A stretch of 64,000 nt of DNA, taken from contig DASRDZ010000092.1 of the NCBI GenBank assembly GCA_035652335.1, forward strand, positions 8,128-72,127, written 5' to 3'. Each line of letters starts with the position of its first letter. Position 1 is the first letter of the stretch. The position numbers and the translations under genes are program-made. The notes beneath the pieces are model-generated. The model was not told the DNA's origin. It searched no databases and was given only the letters and a program-made list of their open reading frames with translations. The DNA comes from DASRDZ01 sp035652335 (GTDB taxonomy: Bacteria; Chloroflexota; Dormibacteria; Aeolococcales; Aeolococcaceae). Shown piece by piece: positions 7,642 through 15,707 of this stretch.

Positions 7642-8541
7642 TCAGTAGGGGCTTGGACAGGTTGTCCCCACACTCTCACAGCTTCCGATCCCCGGCGGAA
7701 CGGGCGTCGGAATGTTGATCGGGGCAAGCCCAGGAATGTCCAGCGTGCCGACGGGTGCACCGTCCGTGCCGACCCAGGCGCCCGATGGTACTGGAATCGT
7801 CTCACACGGCCCAATGCAGACCGGGATGCCAGCCGTGACAACGTCACCCGATGCGGCACTAGGGGTCACACCCGCGCCCGCCTCAGACTCAAATTGCTGC
7901 TGGATCACGCCGTCGATGTAGAGGGTTCCGGCGGGCACGACACCGAGCCCAGTTTCGCTGGCTTGGCAGCAACCGCCGAGGCCGACACTGTCGACCACCA
8001 GGCCGGTAGCTCCGATCGTGGGCTCGAGACTCGTGCTCGCAGTACAGGACGAACCAGCTGGATTGGTCAGAGGGCTGCCGATGCAGACCGAGAAGGGAAC
8101 CGTCGTCGTGAGAGTCCCGCCTGCGACTCCGCTTGGTGTGAAAGAAGCGGTCGGGAACAAGCCGCAGTTGATGGTCAACTGTTGTGCGTTGGCGTCATTC
8201 GGGCACCACACGTACGGATACTGGCCGTTCGTCAAGCCGACCTCGAACATACCGCCGGTCGTCTCGGGACCCGTATATCCGTATGGAGTGTCCGAGTAGC
8301 ACAGGGTGACGTACGAGTTGGGGCCGTACCCCTGATGCCCGATTGCCCCGAGGCCTGGCGATGCGAACTGAACACCGAGGGTGATGGGACTGGTCATGAT
8401 GGGAATGTCGTCGGCGTTGTCCTCGCAGACCTGCGACCAGCCAGATCCAGCGAGGACGTGGGTGGGTGCGGCGACCCCTAGTGCTGCCGCGGCGACGCCG
8501 CCTGCCGCTGTGATCATGAGTAGGCGCCTTTTCAGATGCAC
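7642..8541 (-). CDS. Secreted cysteine-rich protein of unknown function
   Basis: A 299-residue exported protein. The signal sequence is MITAAGGVAAAALGVAAPTH followed by VLAG. The mature part has about ten cysteines in short pairs (GLGGCCQAS, CIGPCET, the final SCESVGTTC), Gly/Thr-rich beta-type sequence and a Pro-rich C-terminus. GTG at 8541 is chosen because GGAGG lies 8 bases upstream and the frame above it reads as non-coding. It heads an operon with the metalloprotease and Ig-like genes. I do not recognise the family; the disulfide-rich composition suggests an extracellular structural or binding protein. Confidence 0.75.
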   Translation of the reverse strand: MHLKRRLLMITAAGGVAAAALGVAAPTHVLAGSGWSQVCEDNADDIPIMTSPITLGVQFASPGLGAIGHQGYGPNSYVTLCYSDTPYGYTGPETTGGMFEVGLTNGQYPYVWCPNDANAQQLTINCGLFPTASFTPSGVAGGTLTTTVPFSVCIGSPLTNPAGSSCTASTSLEPTIGATGLVVDSVGLGGCCQASETGLGVVPAGTLYIDGVIQQQFESEAGAGVTPSAASGDVVTAGIPVCIGPCETIPVPSGAWVGTDGAPVGTLDIPGLAPINIPTPVPPGIGSCESVGTTCPSPY

Positions 8542-8568
8542 TGTGGCATCCTCCGTTCCTGAATGGTT

Positions 8569-8595
8569 GACGCCTGACCCCGGGTCAACGTTTCC
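8569..8595 (-). promoter_or_regulatory. ECF-type promoter with operator palindrome (predicted)
   Basis: Read on the minus strand, GGAAAC (8595-8590) and CGTC (8572-8569) are separated by 17 bases, the classic ECF -35/-10 pattern. They lie about 30 bases upstream of the GTG at 8541. Between them is a perfect palindrome TGACCC-C-GGGTCA (8575-8587). This is a plausible target of one of the element's own sigma-propeller proteins. Confidence 0.45.
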
Positions 8596-8841
8596 AAGCG
8601 AGGGTCCGGGGTACAGGCCGATCAGTCGTTCGGCGCTGGGGCGGCCTGGGCCGCCCTGGCGCTTCCCCTCGTGCGGCCACGCTGGGCCGCTCCCCTTCCC
8701 TATCGCATAGGCGCCCTCCCGCCGGGGCCCGCGCTGGCGATAGCGCCGGCCCGCCCAGATTCTCGTCCCAGAGTGCAAAGTCGCCGCACTCGTAAGGGTG
8801 AACGGAGAAAGCACCGGGAACCTTCGCGCATCGAGGCGGCG

Positions 8842-9081
8842 CTACTCGCCACCGAGCGCTCTGAGAGCCCTCTCGGTGGAGCCGGCGAGCACCTCACAGA
8901 GGCTCCAGATACTCTCAAGCTTGGTCCGCTCATCAGACGACAACCAAGTGGGCGGGGCGTTGAGCAGCTCGCCCAGGCTGTCCCGTGCCGCGGTGGCGGC
9001 GTCCCGCAGTCCCTGAACATCGACCCGCGCCTGCCGAGCAAGCGCCTCCCCGGGATCGTTCGGCGGCTGCTGCTCTGCCAT
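8842..9081 (-). CDS. Small helical protein of unknown function
   Basis: A 79-residue, soluble, mostly helical protein (ARVDVQGLRDAATAARDSLG, then LESIWSLCEVLAGSTERALR). AGGAAGG lies 6 bases upstream of the ATG at 9081, supporting it as real. There is no signal peptide and no family is recognised. It precedes the secreted-protein operon in the same direction but with a 300-base gap containing the predicted ECF promoter, so it is probably separately expressed. Confidence 0.5.
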   Translation of the reverse strand: MAEQQPPNDPGEALARQARVDVQGLRDAATAARDSLGELLNAPPTWLSSDERTKLESIWSLCEVLAGSTERALRALGGE

Positions 9082-9630
9082 CGCGCACCTTCCTGTCGGA
9101 GTTGGTTCCTCACTTCCTCACGGACACCGCGCAACTTCCTGACGGGCATCCCTGGAGGCACCGCCGCCACGGCCGCGACGTCCTGCGTCGCTGGACCGCA
9201 CCCGCGCTCTTCCTGCCCAATCCCGGAACGAACCCGCCGAAGCCTCATCCACTGTCCTTCCGCGAACCGCTGCACGTTCCGTGCAGCAACGATCCGATGG
9301 ACCGGCTACCCGCCGATCCCGCCTTGCTGGGTCAGACTGAGCCTGATCTAAGCGGTCGCCAGGGTGTGCACCCTGGCGACCTCCGCCCTGGAAGGGAAGT
9401 CATGGCTGCGTTCCTCCGGAAGCGCGAAGGGCTGATGTAGCGCCCTCGCCACTACCGGGGGATGGCACCTCGATTCCGTTCCTGTAGACGAACCATACCG
9501 GAGCGCCCGCCCGAAAAGCAAGGATCAGTGTCAAGATCGTCTACACGGAACAGCTTGCCCGGTTGCGTCACTGGCCTTCCCCCGGCCGCATGGCGCAAAA
9601 TCTGAGCTTTCTAGGGGGAAGGAAGGGTCG
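9082..9630. other. Divergent intergenic region before the second sigma-propeller gene
   Basis: About 550 bases separate the small helical gene (minus) from the second ECF fusion (plus). I see no convincing protein-coding frame. A GGAAC followed by CGTC at 14-base spacing (near 9547-9570) recalls an ECF promoter but is too short to trust. The stretch just before 9631 is purine-rich and supplies the ribosome site. Confidence 0.45.
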
Positions 9631-11601
9631 ATGACGGGCAACGGGGAGGACCTCACCGGGAGCCAGGGGGCTCAGCGGCGAATCGTGGGTCGCCTGCCCA
9701 AGATCACCGTCACCTCCCGCGCCGAGCTGGCAGACGTGCTGCGACGGTGGCGGTGGCTCTTGGCGAAGCGCGCGACGGTCTACCTCGGCGACACGCCCGC
9801 TGCCCGAGAAGCGGTCCAGAGCACGGTCGCCCGACTTCTCGAGGTCGACCGTGCCGCCTATCCACCACACGTCCTGCGCTGGGCGCTCCAGACGCTCCGC
9901 AACGAATGCCGTGCCATTCGCACACGGCTCGACCGTAAGGCGCGGCGAGCGCGGCAGGTCCAGGAACACGGAGGACCAGTCGACCCCGTGCTGGGCGCCC
10001 TGGTCGGGGTGACGGGGGCTGCTCTCTCCGGCCTCCAAGAAAGTGACAAGCAGTTGATCTTCCTTGCGGCCGAGGGACTGCATCCCTCGGACATCGCAGC
10101 CTTGCTCGATGAGTCCGTGAAGACGATCAGCATGCGGCTCTACCGAGCCAGACTTCGGGCCAAGGAGGAGCGGGAACGGCTCCGACGGGAGGACCATCAC
10201 GGCGACACAGCTCGGTCGCTGCTTCTTCCCTTGGCCCTGGTCGCACGCACCAAGCTGCGCACGGCCGCAGGCCGTGTCCACCGGCTCCTTGCCCACGCCG
10301 TGGGCCCTGGCCCTGGAGCTGGCGTGACACTCGCCGGAGCAACGGCTGCGCAGATCGTTGCCGTGATGATAGCGGCGCTTGTCCCGGCAACCTCGCCCGG
10401 CCCAACATTGCAACGGGTTGATCTGCCGAGGGTTGGGCCGGCGTCCGCTGTGGCAGCACTCCTGCCCGCAGATCGCCCCGTGGGGTCTGATGTCGGCCAG
10501 CCACGGAACCTCGCGGTAGACGCTGGCAACCGCCGCGTTCTCAGGAGCAGCACACCAGCCGGCCCGTCGGGCGCGACCGCCGATGCCGCCGCGGTCCTTG
10601 TACCAGCAAATGAGACGCCGGAAGATGCACAGCTCAGCTCGGCTGCGGGCGCGGCCAGCCAGAACGCGCCTCCCGCGATCGTGGCACTCGGCGTGGGTCA
10701 CGCGTGTTCCTGCACCGTGCTGTTCCGTTCGCTGGATGGAGGTGGCTCGTGGGAAGCAGCGCCCGTTCCTGCGCCACCCGACGCCGTACAGGTCGCTCTG
10801 CCGCCCCAGTACCCGCAAGACCCGCGGATCTTCCTCGGGAGCGATGCAACGTCTGGCGTGGCTGACTACATCGTGCCGCAGTTCGGTCGTCCGGCTGTCC
10901 CCCTCCCAACCGGGCCCGGTCGCCTCGCGCTCGCGCGGCAGTTCGACACCGGCGATTCGCAGCTCTTCGTTGCGGGTCGGGCAGCCGTTTTGGTTGCGAC
11001 CCTTCGCCGCTCGGTCGCAGTGTCCGTGGACACGGTCATCGCGTACCCACCAACGGGCGCAGTGGCCAGCATCGCCACGGCTGGGGCGGCCCCCGCCGCG
11101 GTGTTGATCCTCGCGCCGCTCGGCAGCGTGTTCCCGAAAAGCTCCGCGTCGATCGACCTAACGTCAGAGCCCGCGGTGATTGCCTGTTCCGGGGTGCCGA
11201 CGAGCTGCGCCTGGCAGGGCGGGGCGCCGTCAGGCGCAGTCACTCTGGCCACGTCACCCACCGGCCCGCAAACGGCGACCTCCTCGTCATCAACGGTCGC
11301 ATTGTCGAGCGACGACGGCCGCACATTCACGTCGGTACCCGCACCTCTGCATGCTGAATTGAGCGGTCCGTTCGCAATCATCGGCGGGCAGGCGTGGGCC
11401 ACGCTCACGTTCGGAGACGCGGCCACGGTTGCGTGGACCACAGTCGCCGGGTGGCACGACGTGGCGGCTTCCGATCCGGCGCTACATCGCACGCGGTGGC
11501 TGTTTGCCATGCCCGGTGATCGCTTGCTTGTACTCCTCACGGGAGGAGGCCTGCGCTGCACCGTTGACGGCGGCACGTCGTGGCACCCTCGGTGTCCTTG
11601 A
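9631..11601 (+). CDS. ECF sigma factor fused to a membrane helix and Asp-box propeller domain (copy 2)
   Basis: A 656-residue relative of the 4044-5873 product. Region 2 is about residues 28-100 (AAREAVQSTVARLLEVDRAA, then ALQTLRNECRAIRTRL). Region 4 is about 133-185 (LHPSDIAALLDESVKTISMR). A membrane helix spans about 232-252 (TAAQIVAVMIAALVPA). After a low-complexity linker the outer domain shows Asp-boxes RSLDGGGSW, LSSDDGRTF and CTVDGGTSW, the last ending in a near-terminal Cys as in copy 1. Sigma region 2 is more divergent than in copy 1. Purine-rich GGAAGGAAGGG precedes the ATG. It is followed after 17 bases by a secreted-protein gene in the same direction. Role by inference: membrane-tethered sigma factor with an extracellular sensor. 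Confidence 0.82.
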   Translation: MTGNGEDLTGSQGAQRRIVGRLPKITVTSRAELADVLRRWRWLLAKRATVYLGDTPAAREAVQSTVARLLEVDRAAYPPHVLRWALQTLRNECRAIRTRLDRKARRARQVQEHGGPVDPVLGALVGVTGAALSGLQESDKQLIFLAAEGLHPSDIAALLDESVKTISMRLYRARLRAKEERERLRREDHHGDTARSLLLPLALVARTKLRTAAGRVHRLLAHAVGPGPGAGVTLAGATAAQIVAVMIAALVPATSPGPTLQRVDLPRVGPASAVAALLPADRPVGSDVGQPRNLAVDAGNRRVLRSSTPAGPSGATADAAAVLVPANETPEDAQLSSAAGAASQNAPPAIVALGVGHACSCTVLFRSLDGGGSWEAAPVPAPPDAVQVALPPQYPQDPRIFLGSDATSGVADYIVPQFGRPAVPLPTGPGRLALARQFDTGDSQLFVAGRAAVLVATLRRSVAVSVDTVIAYPPTGAVASIATAGAAPAAVLILAPLGSVFPKSSASIDLTSEPAVIACSGVPTSCAWQGGAPSGAVTLATSPTGPQTATSSSSTVALSSDDGRTFTSVPAPLHAELSGPFAIIGGQAWATLTFGDAATVAWTTVAGWHDVAASDPALHRTRWLFAMPGDRLLVLLTGGGLRCTVDGGTSWHPRCP

Positions 11602-11618
11602 ACGACTGAGGAACGGAG

Positions 11619-12260
11619 ATGCGACAACGACCACGCGCACTGTTCCTTGGAATCTCCAGCGTGCTTGTGACGGCCTTCACGCTGTTGATGGCAGCTCCCA
11701 GTTCCGCCGCGGCCGGCACCACGGCGGTAGGGGCGTTCGTAGCAATGGTGGATTTGCCGACGTATCCATGTTCAGGCGGCGGCTGCGGCGGCTCGCTGAC
11801 GGGAGTGTTCAGCGGAACTGTCACGGGAACGGACCCGAATAGCTGCACCACCACGCCCCCAATCCACTGCAACACCTACACCATCACCTGGCCGGACCCG
11901 ACCCAGCCTCTTCCCGCGTCCAACTTGAGCGGCTCGTTCACGTACACCGAAGGTTGCCCCTTGGCGCAGGGCGGGTCAGCGGGTGGAACTTTCACGATCA
12001 GCGGCGGCTTGGTCGATGACAACGGGACGGTCGCGCACGACGGCACCTTGACGGGTCAATTCGGCGAGGCGCGAACCGCGGTCGTCCTGACCGTGACGCT
12101 AGGGACCACCGCAGCAACCGGCAACGGACACACGTTGGGCACGCAGCAGCTACCCGTTGGGGTCGGTGCCGGGGCGTTCGTCCCCTTTGGTGTCGCGACC
12201 TGTGCCAACACCCCGCCAGGCACCGCGGAGGTAGCGGGGACGGCGTTCGTCCCCGAGTAG
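11619..12260 (+). CDS. Secreted protein, unknown family, co-transcribed with sigma-propeller 2
   Basis: A 213-residue protein with a clear signal peptide (ALFLGISSVLVTAFTLLMAA, cleavage near SAAAG). The mature part is Gly/Thr-rich beta sequence with cysteines in CSGGGCGG, SCTTTPPIHC, EGCP and ATC. It begins 17 bases after the sigma-propeller stop, so it shares that transcript. The ending is a complete-looking strand (VAGTAFVPE). I infer an extracellular product, possibly a ligand or client of its upstream partner. No enzyme motif is seen. Confidence 0.75.
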   Translation: MRQRPRALFLGISSVLVTAFTLLMAAPSSAAAGTTAVGAFVAMVDLPTYPCSGGGCGGSLTGVFSGTVTGTDPNSCTTTPPIHCNTYTITWPDPTQPLPASNLSGSFTYTEGCPLAQGGSAGGTFTISGGLVDDNGTVAHDGTLTGQFGEARTAVVLTVTLGTTAATGNGHTLGTQQLPVGVGAGAFVPFGVATCANTPPGTAEVAGTAFVPE

Positions 12261-12301
12261 AAGTCGGCTCGTTCCCGGCCGGTAGTCCGTCGGGCTTCAT
12301 G

Positions 12302-12329
12302 GGGCGCCCTGCTCCGTGGCAGGGCGCCC
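12302..12329. terminator. Bidirectional terminator-like hairpin
   Basis: The 11-base arms GGGCGCCCTGC and GCAGGGCGCCC pair perfectly around a 6-base loop. They lie between two convergent secreted-protein genes. The position and strength fit a shared terminator even without a T-run. Confidence 0.7.
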
Positions 12330-12334
12330 AGCCA

Positions 12335-13177
12335 TCAGCAGTCCCCCACTGTATAGGCGCTCCGTCCTCCGCCGGAGTCGACGTTCCACTCCACCATGTT
12401 CGGTGCGGGACCAGCGCCGAAATCAGCAAACGACGTCCCGGTCACGGCGGTCATGACGGACCCGAGGCCAGGATCGCCCGCCACCCTCAGCGGCACGTCG
12501 ATCTCGGCGTATCCGTCCGTGCCCGTCACCACGGTGCCGGTCACCTGGGTTTGCAGTTGGTACGGCTGTCCGAAGGCGCCCGTCGCCACACTGAACGACT
12601 CGGAACCGCCCTGTAGGTAGGTTGCCCACGCTGAGTAGTCGGTTCCAGCGTAGGACCACGTCGTCCGCCAAGAGAGCCCGTCGGCGCCGGTCTGGAACTG
12701 CTCGTCAAGATCGGTGACATAGATCCGCATCACCAGCGTCGCGCCGTTGAGACTCATCGTTTCCTTGACCAGCTCGGTCGAAGGTGTCATCGGCACCGGG
12801 TTGGCAACCGCGACGGGTTGGCCGACGATAGTGCCCCCGCTGAACGGCGGCTGGTCATGCGGAGGAAGGCTCCATACCGTGCAGGTCGCGCTGTGAGGTG
12901 CCGGGGCAGCCGACGGGCTGGCGGCGGCCGTCGAAGGTGTCTCGTGGAGCAATACCGGAACTGCTGCTGCTGTGTGCTGCACCGCCCCTTCGGCAGGGCG
13001 CTCAGACTCCAGCTGCTCCGCCCCCACCGACGTGGCGGCCACGCCGACGCGTGCCGCCGTCGGGGTCGACGTCATGCCACTCTGTTCGTGGATCGCCGAT
13101 ATACGGATGGTGGCGGTGGCGGTCACAACCAGTGCGACGATCAGCGCCAAGCCTTCTCGCTCGATGGTTCCCTTCAT
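12335..13177 (-). CDS. Membrane-anchored extracellular protein of unknown function
   Basis: A 280-residue protein. The N-terminal anchor is GLALIVALVVTATATIRISA, followed by a low-complexity Ala/Pro/Thr linker to about residue 110. The rest is a beta-rich domain (ETMSLNGATLVMRIYVTDL, DGLSWRTTWSYAGTDYSAWA) with few cysteines. ATG at 13177 is chosen over longer starts because AGGAG lies 7 bases upstream and the preceding frame looks non-coding. It converges on the 11619-12260 gene. It resembles in layout (anchor, linker, beta domain) the Ig-like protein at 6060-6626. The function is unknown. Confidence 0.7.
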   Translation of the reverse strand: MKGTIEREGLALIVALVVTATATIRISAIHEQSGMTSTPTAARVGVAATSVGAEQLESERPAEGAVQHTAAAVPVLLHETPSTAAASPSAAPAPHSATCTVWSLPPHDQPPFSGGTIVGQPVAVANPVPMTPSTELVKETMSLNGATLVMRIYVTDLDEQFQTGADGLSWRTTWSYAGTDYSAWATYLQGGSESFSVATGAFGQPYQLQTQVTGTVVTGTDGYAEIDVPLRVAGDPGLGSVMTAVTGTSFADFGAGPAPNMVEWNVDSGGGRSAYTVGDC

Positions 13178-13579
13178 TTTGTGGCTCCTATGGGTTCCGC
13201 GAAAGCGGTGCGCTCCTCTCGGTCGTTTACGCTGACGCGTAGCGTCACCCGGCCTCGTCCGGTCCTGCGTCAACCTCTTGAAAGAGGCATTCATGAAGAG
13301 ACACGCTCGATCCGTCGAAGCCCTGACAAACTTCTTTGCCCGAAGAGGCGCCATCGCACGGCTGTGCGTACCGTGTGCCGACTGATGGGGAATGGAAGGA
13401 GACGAGCGCTGAGAGATGGGAAAGGCGGGAGCGGGAGACCGGGAGGATACGGGAGGCTATCGGGGTGCTGAAGATCGGCCAGGGACGTCCGCCAGCGGTT
13501 GGATTGGGCTGCTGAGGAGTAGCGGGCGAGCCCTACGCGACCGCAGCCACGCGCACCTGGCCGCTTCGGCGGTCCTACC
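13178..13579. other. Intergenic region with inverted repeats and a possible tiny ORF
   Basis: There is no clear gene in 400 bases. A perfect inverted repeat TGACGC-GTA-GCGTCA lies at 13233-13247, upstream of the gene starting at 13177, and could be an operator. A hairpin CCTCTTGAAAGAGG stands at 13274-13287, just before a 30-codon frame (13293-13385, MKRHARSVEALTNFF...) that has an AAGAGG 5 bases upstream. That small frame may or may not be translated. Confidence 0.4.
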
Positions 13580-13798
13580 TCAGGCGATCTGGGCGTCCAG
13601 CCTGGCGATGCGGATGATGTTGTAGACCGCACCGGCCATTAGGAACCAGGCCCGGTTGCGCCGGCGTCCGAGGTAGCGCAGCTTGCGACCACCCGCCACC
13701 GTCTTGAGCCACCCGGAGGGCTCCTCGATGCGCTTGCGGATGCGCTGGCTGACCAGATGCCCTGATGTCGCGTCGTCCGGCCATCGCCGTACCGTCAA
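13580..13798 (-). pseudogene. IS5-family transposase C-terminal stub
   Basis: The 72-residue remnant reads ISQ-type RKRIEEPSGWLKTVAGGRKL, then RNRAWFLMAGAVYNIIRIAR. This matches the last block of IS5/IS1182-type DDE transposases, including the final conserved Glu (RIEEP). All upstream catalytic sequence is missing. It directly abuts the relaxase remnant, so an IS end, or a deletion next to it, probably removed the rest of both genes. Confidence 0.75.
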
Positions 13799-14170
13799 GC
13801 GCGTCTACGTGGTGACGGGCGGGTGGCAGACCGACCACGAGTCCGCGTACGTCGGCGTGTCCCGCGCGCGGGACACGCCTCGTTCATCTTCGCGGACTTC
13901 TCGTCACTCGACGTCGAGCCCGGTGACCGCCGGGCGGCGCTGACCGAGCTGGCCGAGCGCTGCACCGCGAGTCGTCCCCCGGTGGCCGCGCACACCTTGC
14001 TCGACCGGTCGCCGGACGACCGTCGGGACGAGTTGGTCACCCTGCACCGCGATGCCCAGCGCGAGCCCGAGGCTGCGCCTGGCAGACGCCGGGAGATCGT
14101 TCTCGAGGGGCGCGCTACGTCGAAGCCACCTCGCCCTCGTCACTCGCGAGAGCGTACCGGCATCAGCGAC
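13797..14170 (+). pseudogene. Relaxase/helicase (TraA/MobF-type) C-terminal remnant with frameshift
   Basis: From 13797 the frame reads RVYVVTGGWQTDHESAYVGV then SRARDT, the conserved motif VI region of the UvrD/RecD-like helicase half of TraA/TrwC relaxases. Near 13880 the reading must shift frame to continue as SFIFADFSSLDVEPGDRRAA. The remnant has no catalytic relaxase region. It suggests the element descends from a mobilisable or conjugative element that has lost transfer genes. The domain assignment is moderately sure; the frameshift is read directly. Confidence 0.6.
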
Positions 14171-14407
14171 ATGGTCGCGTCGCCGGACAGTCACCCTGGT
14201 TCGGCTCCGGCCGCAGACGATGACCGCCACCGCCTCCTCATCACCGTGCCCGAGGTTGCCCGTGCCCCGCACATCGGCCGCCGGCAGGCGTGGGAGCTGG
14301 TCTGGCGCGGCGAACTCCCTGTCGTTCGCTTCGGCCGGCCGGTTCGCGTCGCGCGCCCCGTTCTGGAGCGCTTCGTGATGGAGCGGAGCGCGCCCTACCG
14401 CGCCTGA
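14171..14407 (+). CDS. Excisionase-like winged-helix DNA-binding protein
   Basis: A 78-residue MerR/Xis-type (HTH_17) protein: LLITVPEVARAPHIGRRQAW, then ELVWRGELPVVRFGRPVRV. The helix-turn-helix and the RxGRxVRV wing are typical of excisionases that accompany tyrosine integrases. Its 3' end overlaps the integrase gene's 3' end by 13 bases in convergent orientation. It should bind near the att site and direct excision. ATG at 14171 removes the relaxase remnant upstream, though the ribosome site is weak. Confidence 0.7.
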   Translation: MVASPDSHPGSAPAADDDRHRLLITVPEVARAPHIGRRQAWELVWRGELPVVRFGRPVRVARPVLERFVMERSAPYRA

Positions 14408-15597
14408 GGCGTGCCGCGGCTGGACGTCCCCGCCATGAGTCGCGTCATGCGAGCCGCCGCGTCGGCCTTCAACGTGTCGAGGACACCCGTGTAGATGTTG
14501 GCTGTGGTCGAGATAGTCGAGTGCCCGAGCAACGCAGATACCGTTTTCAGGTCCACGCCCGCAGCAAGCCAGAGGGTCGCGGCGCCATGCCGGAGATCAT
14601 GGAAGCGGCGCCGCCGGAGGCCAGCGCTCGCCAGCCGGTCCACGAAGGCCGCACTCACCGCCGTTCGGCTCAATGGCTCGCCGGACGGTGTGCAGAACAC
14701 CAAGTCGCCCCACGACTCGTCCCACTCGCTCGCGGCCAACCGAGCCTCCCGCTGGCGGAGCTTGTGCACCGCGAGGAGGTCGCGCAACGGCTCGGCGATG
14801 GGCACTGCTCTCGCAGAGCGCTTGGTCTTGGTGCTCCAAATCTCGGTGACCCGCTCCACACGCCCGAGGCTCTGCATCACCAGCAGCTCACCGCGGTCGA
14901 GGTCAACGTGATCCCACGTCAGCGCAAGCAGCTCACCCATGCGCAAGCCCGTCCAGAGTGCTGCCGCGACAAGGGCTTGGAGCGCGTGGCCCTGAAAGGC
15001 GTCGATGATCGCCTGCGCCTCCTCCGGCCGCATGGGCTCGACGGTCCGCTCGTTGACGCGTCGAGGCTCGGCGATTGCTGCGACGTTGCGGGCCAGCAGC
15101 CCGTGCTTGATGGCATCGTTCAGCGCCGTGCGCAACACGGCGCGGGCATAGTTGGCAGAGTGCGGACTCAGCCCGGTGGCGATCATGGCGGAGGTCATCG
15201 CGTTGACGTGCGCAGCCGTCAGGGCGGAGAGACGGTGGTGGCCGATCCGCGGCGAGATGTGCTGCTCGACCAGGCCGCCGTAGCGAGCGGCCGTCGAGCG
15301 CTTCACCTCCGGCCCCACCTGCTCGATCCACCCTCCGAGGTACCGCGCCACGGTGAGCGCGCCTTTCGGTGGCGCGACGCCGCGGCTCTTGGCGGCCATG
15401 GCATCGGTGAGCCTGGCCTCGGCCTCTGCCCGGGTGCTGCCGTAGACGGACACCCAGCGGCGCCCGGCTGGCGTGCTCGGGTCGAGGTACGAGAACCGGC
15501 CCTCCCACAGGCCGGGCCGCCCACCGCTGGCGGCACGCCGTTGCCGTACTCGTGCCCGCGCGGGCTTTGGCTTCGTCGCGGTGGCCATGCCCGGCAT
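14395..15597 (-). CDS. Tyrosine integrase of the tRNA-Ser element
   Basis: A 400-residue phage/ICE-type tyrosine recombinase that should catalyse integration at and excision from the tRNA-Ser end. An N-terminal arm-binding part is followed by a SAM-like core-binding domain (about residues 80-165, VARYLGGWIEQVGPEVKRST). The catalytic domain has the Arg in TGLRMGELLALTWDHVD, the HxxR box HDLRHGAATLW, a His in LLGHSTISTTANIY and the nucleophile Tyr in that segment. It reads away from the adjacent att site. Two GTGGGTA repeats lie immediately upstream of its start, so self-regulation is possible. It appears complete. Confidence 0.95.
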   Translation of the reverse strand: MPGMATATKPKPARARVRQRRAASGGRPGLWEGRFSYLDPSTPAGRRWVSVYGSTRAEAEARLTDAMAAKSRGVAPPKGALTVARYLGGWIEQVGPEVKRSTAARYGGLVEQHISPRIGHHRLSALTAAHVNAMTSAMIATGLSPHSANYARAVLRTALNDAIKHGLLARNVAAIAEPRRVNERTVEPMRPEEAQAIIDAFQGHALQALVAAALWTGLRMGELLALTWDHVDLDRGELLVMQSLGRVERVTEIWSTKTKRSARAVPIAEPLRDLLAVHKLRQREARLAASEWDESWGDLVFCTPSGEPLSRTAVSAAFVDRLASAGLRRRRFHDLRHGAATLWLAAGVDLKTVSALLGHSTISTTANIYTGVLDTLKADAAARMTRLMAGTSSRGTPQAR

Positions 15598-15607
15598 GAT
15601 ACTACGA

Positions 15608-15627
15608 GCGTGGGTACGACGTGGGTA
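15608..15627. promoter_or_regulatory. Arm-type integrase-binding repeats, right end (predicted)
   Basis: GCGTGGGTA (15608-15616) and ACGTGGGTA (15619-15627) are spaced 11 bp apart. They lie between the integrase start and attR. The same motif pair occurs at 3921-3941 inside attL. The location fits arm binding and control of the integrase promoter. Confidence 0.55.
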
Positions 15628-15707
15628 CCAGCGCCGCTAGCGGCCCGTCGGAGGCCACTCACGCCACCATCCCGCCCGCGGGAAAACCTTTATATTGCAA
15701 GGGTTTG

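Noticed and set aside
8700..9440. Overlapping longer frames on both strands around the small helical gene
   Set aside because: Arg/Pro-rich composition and no ribosome site; only the 79-residue minus-strand frame has a good start.
9547..9570. ECF promoter ahead of the second sigma-propeller gene (GGAAC...CGTC)
   Set aside because: The 14-base spacing is too short for a normal ECF promoter.
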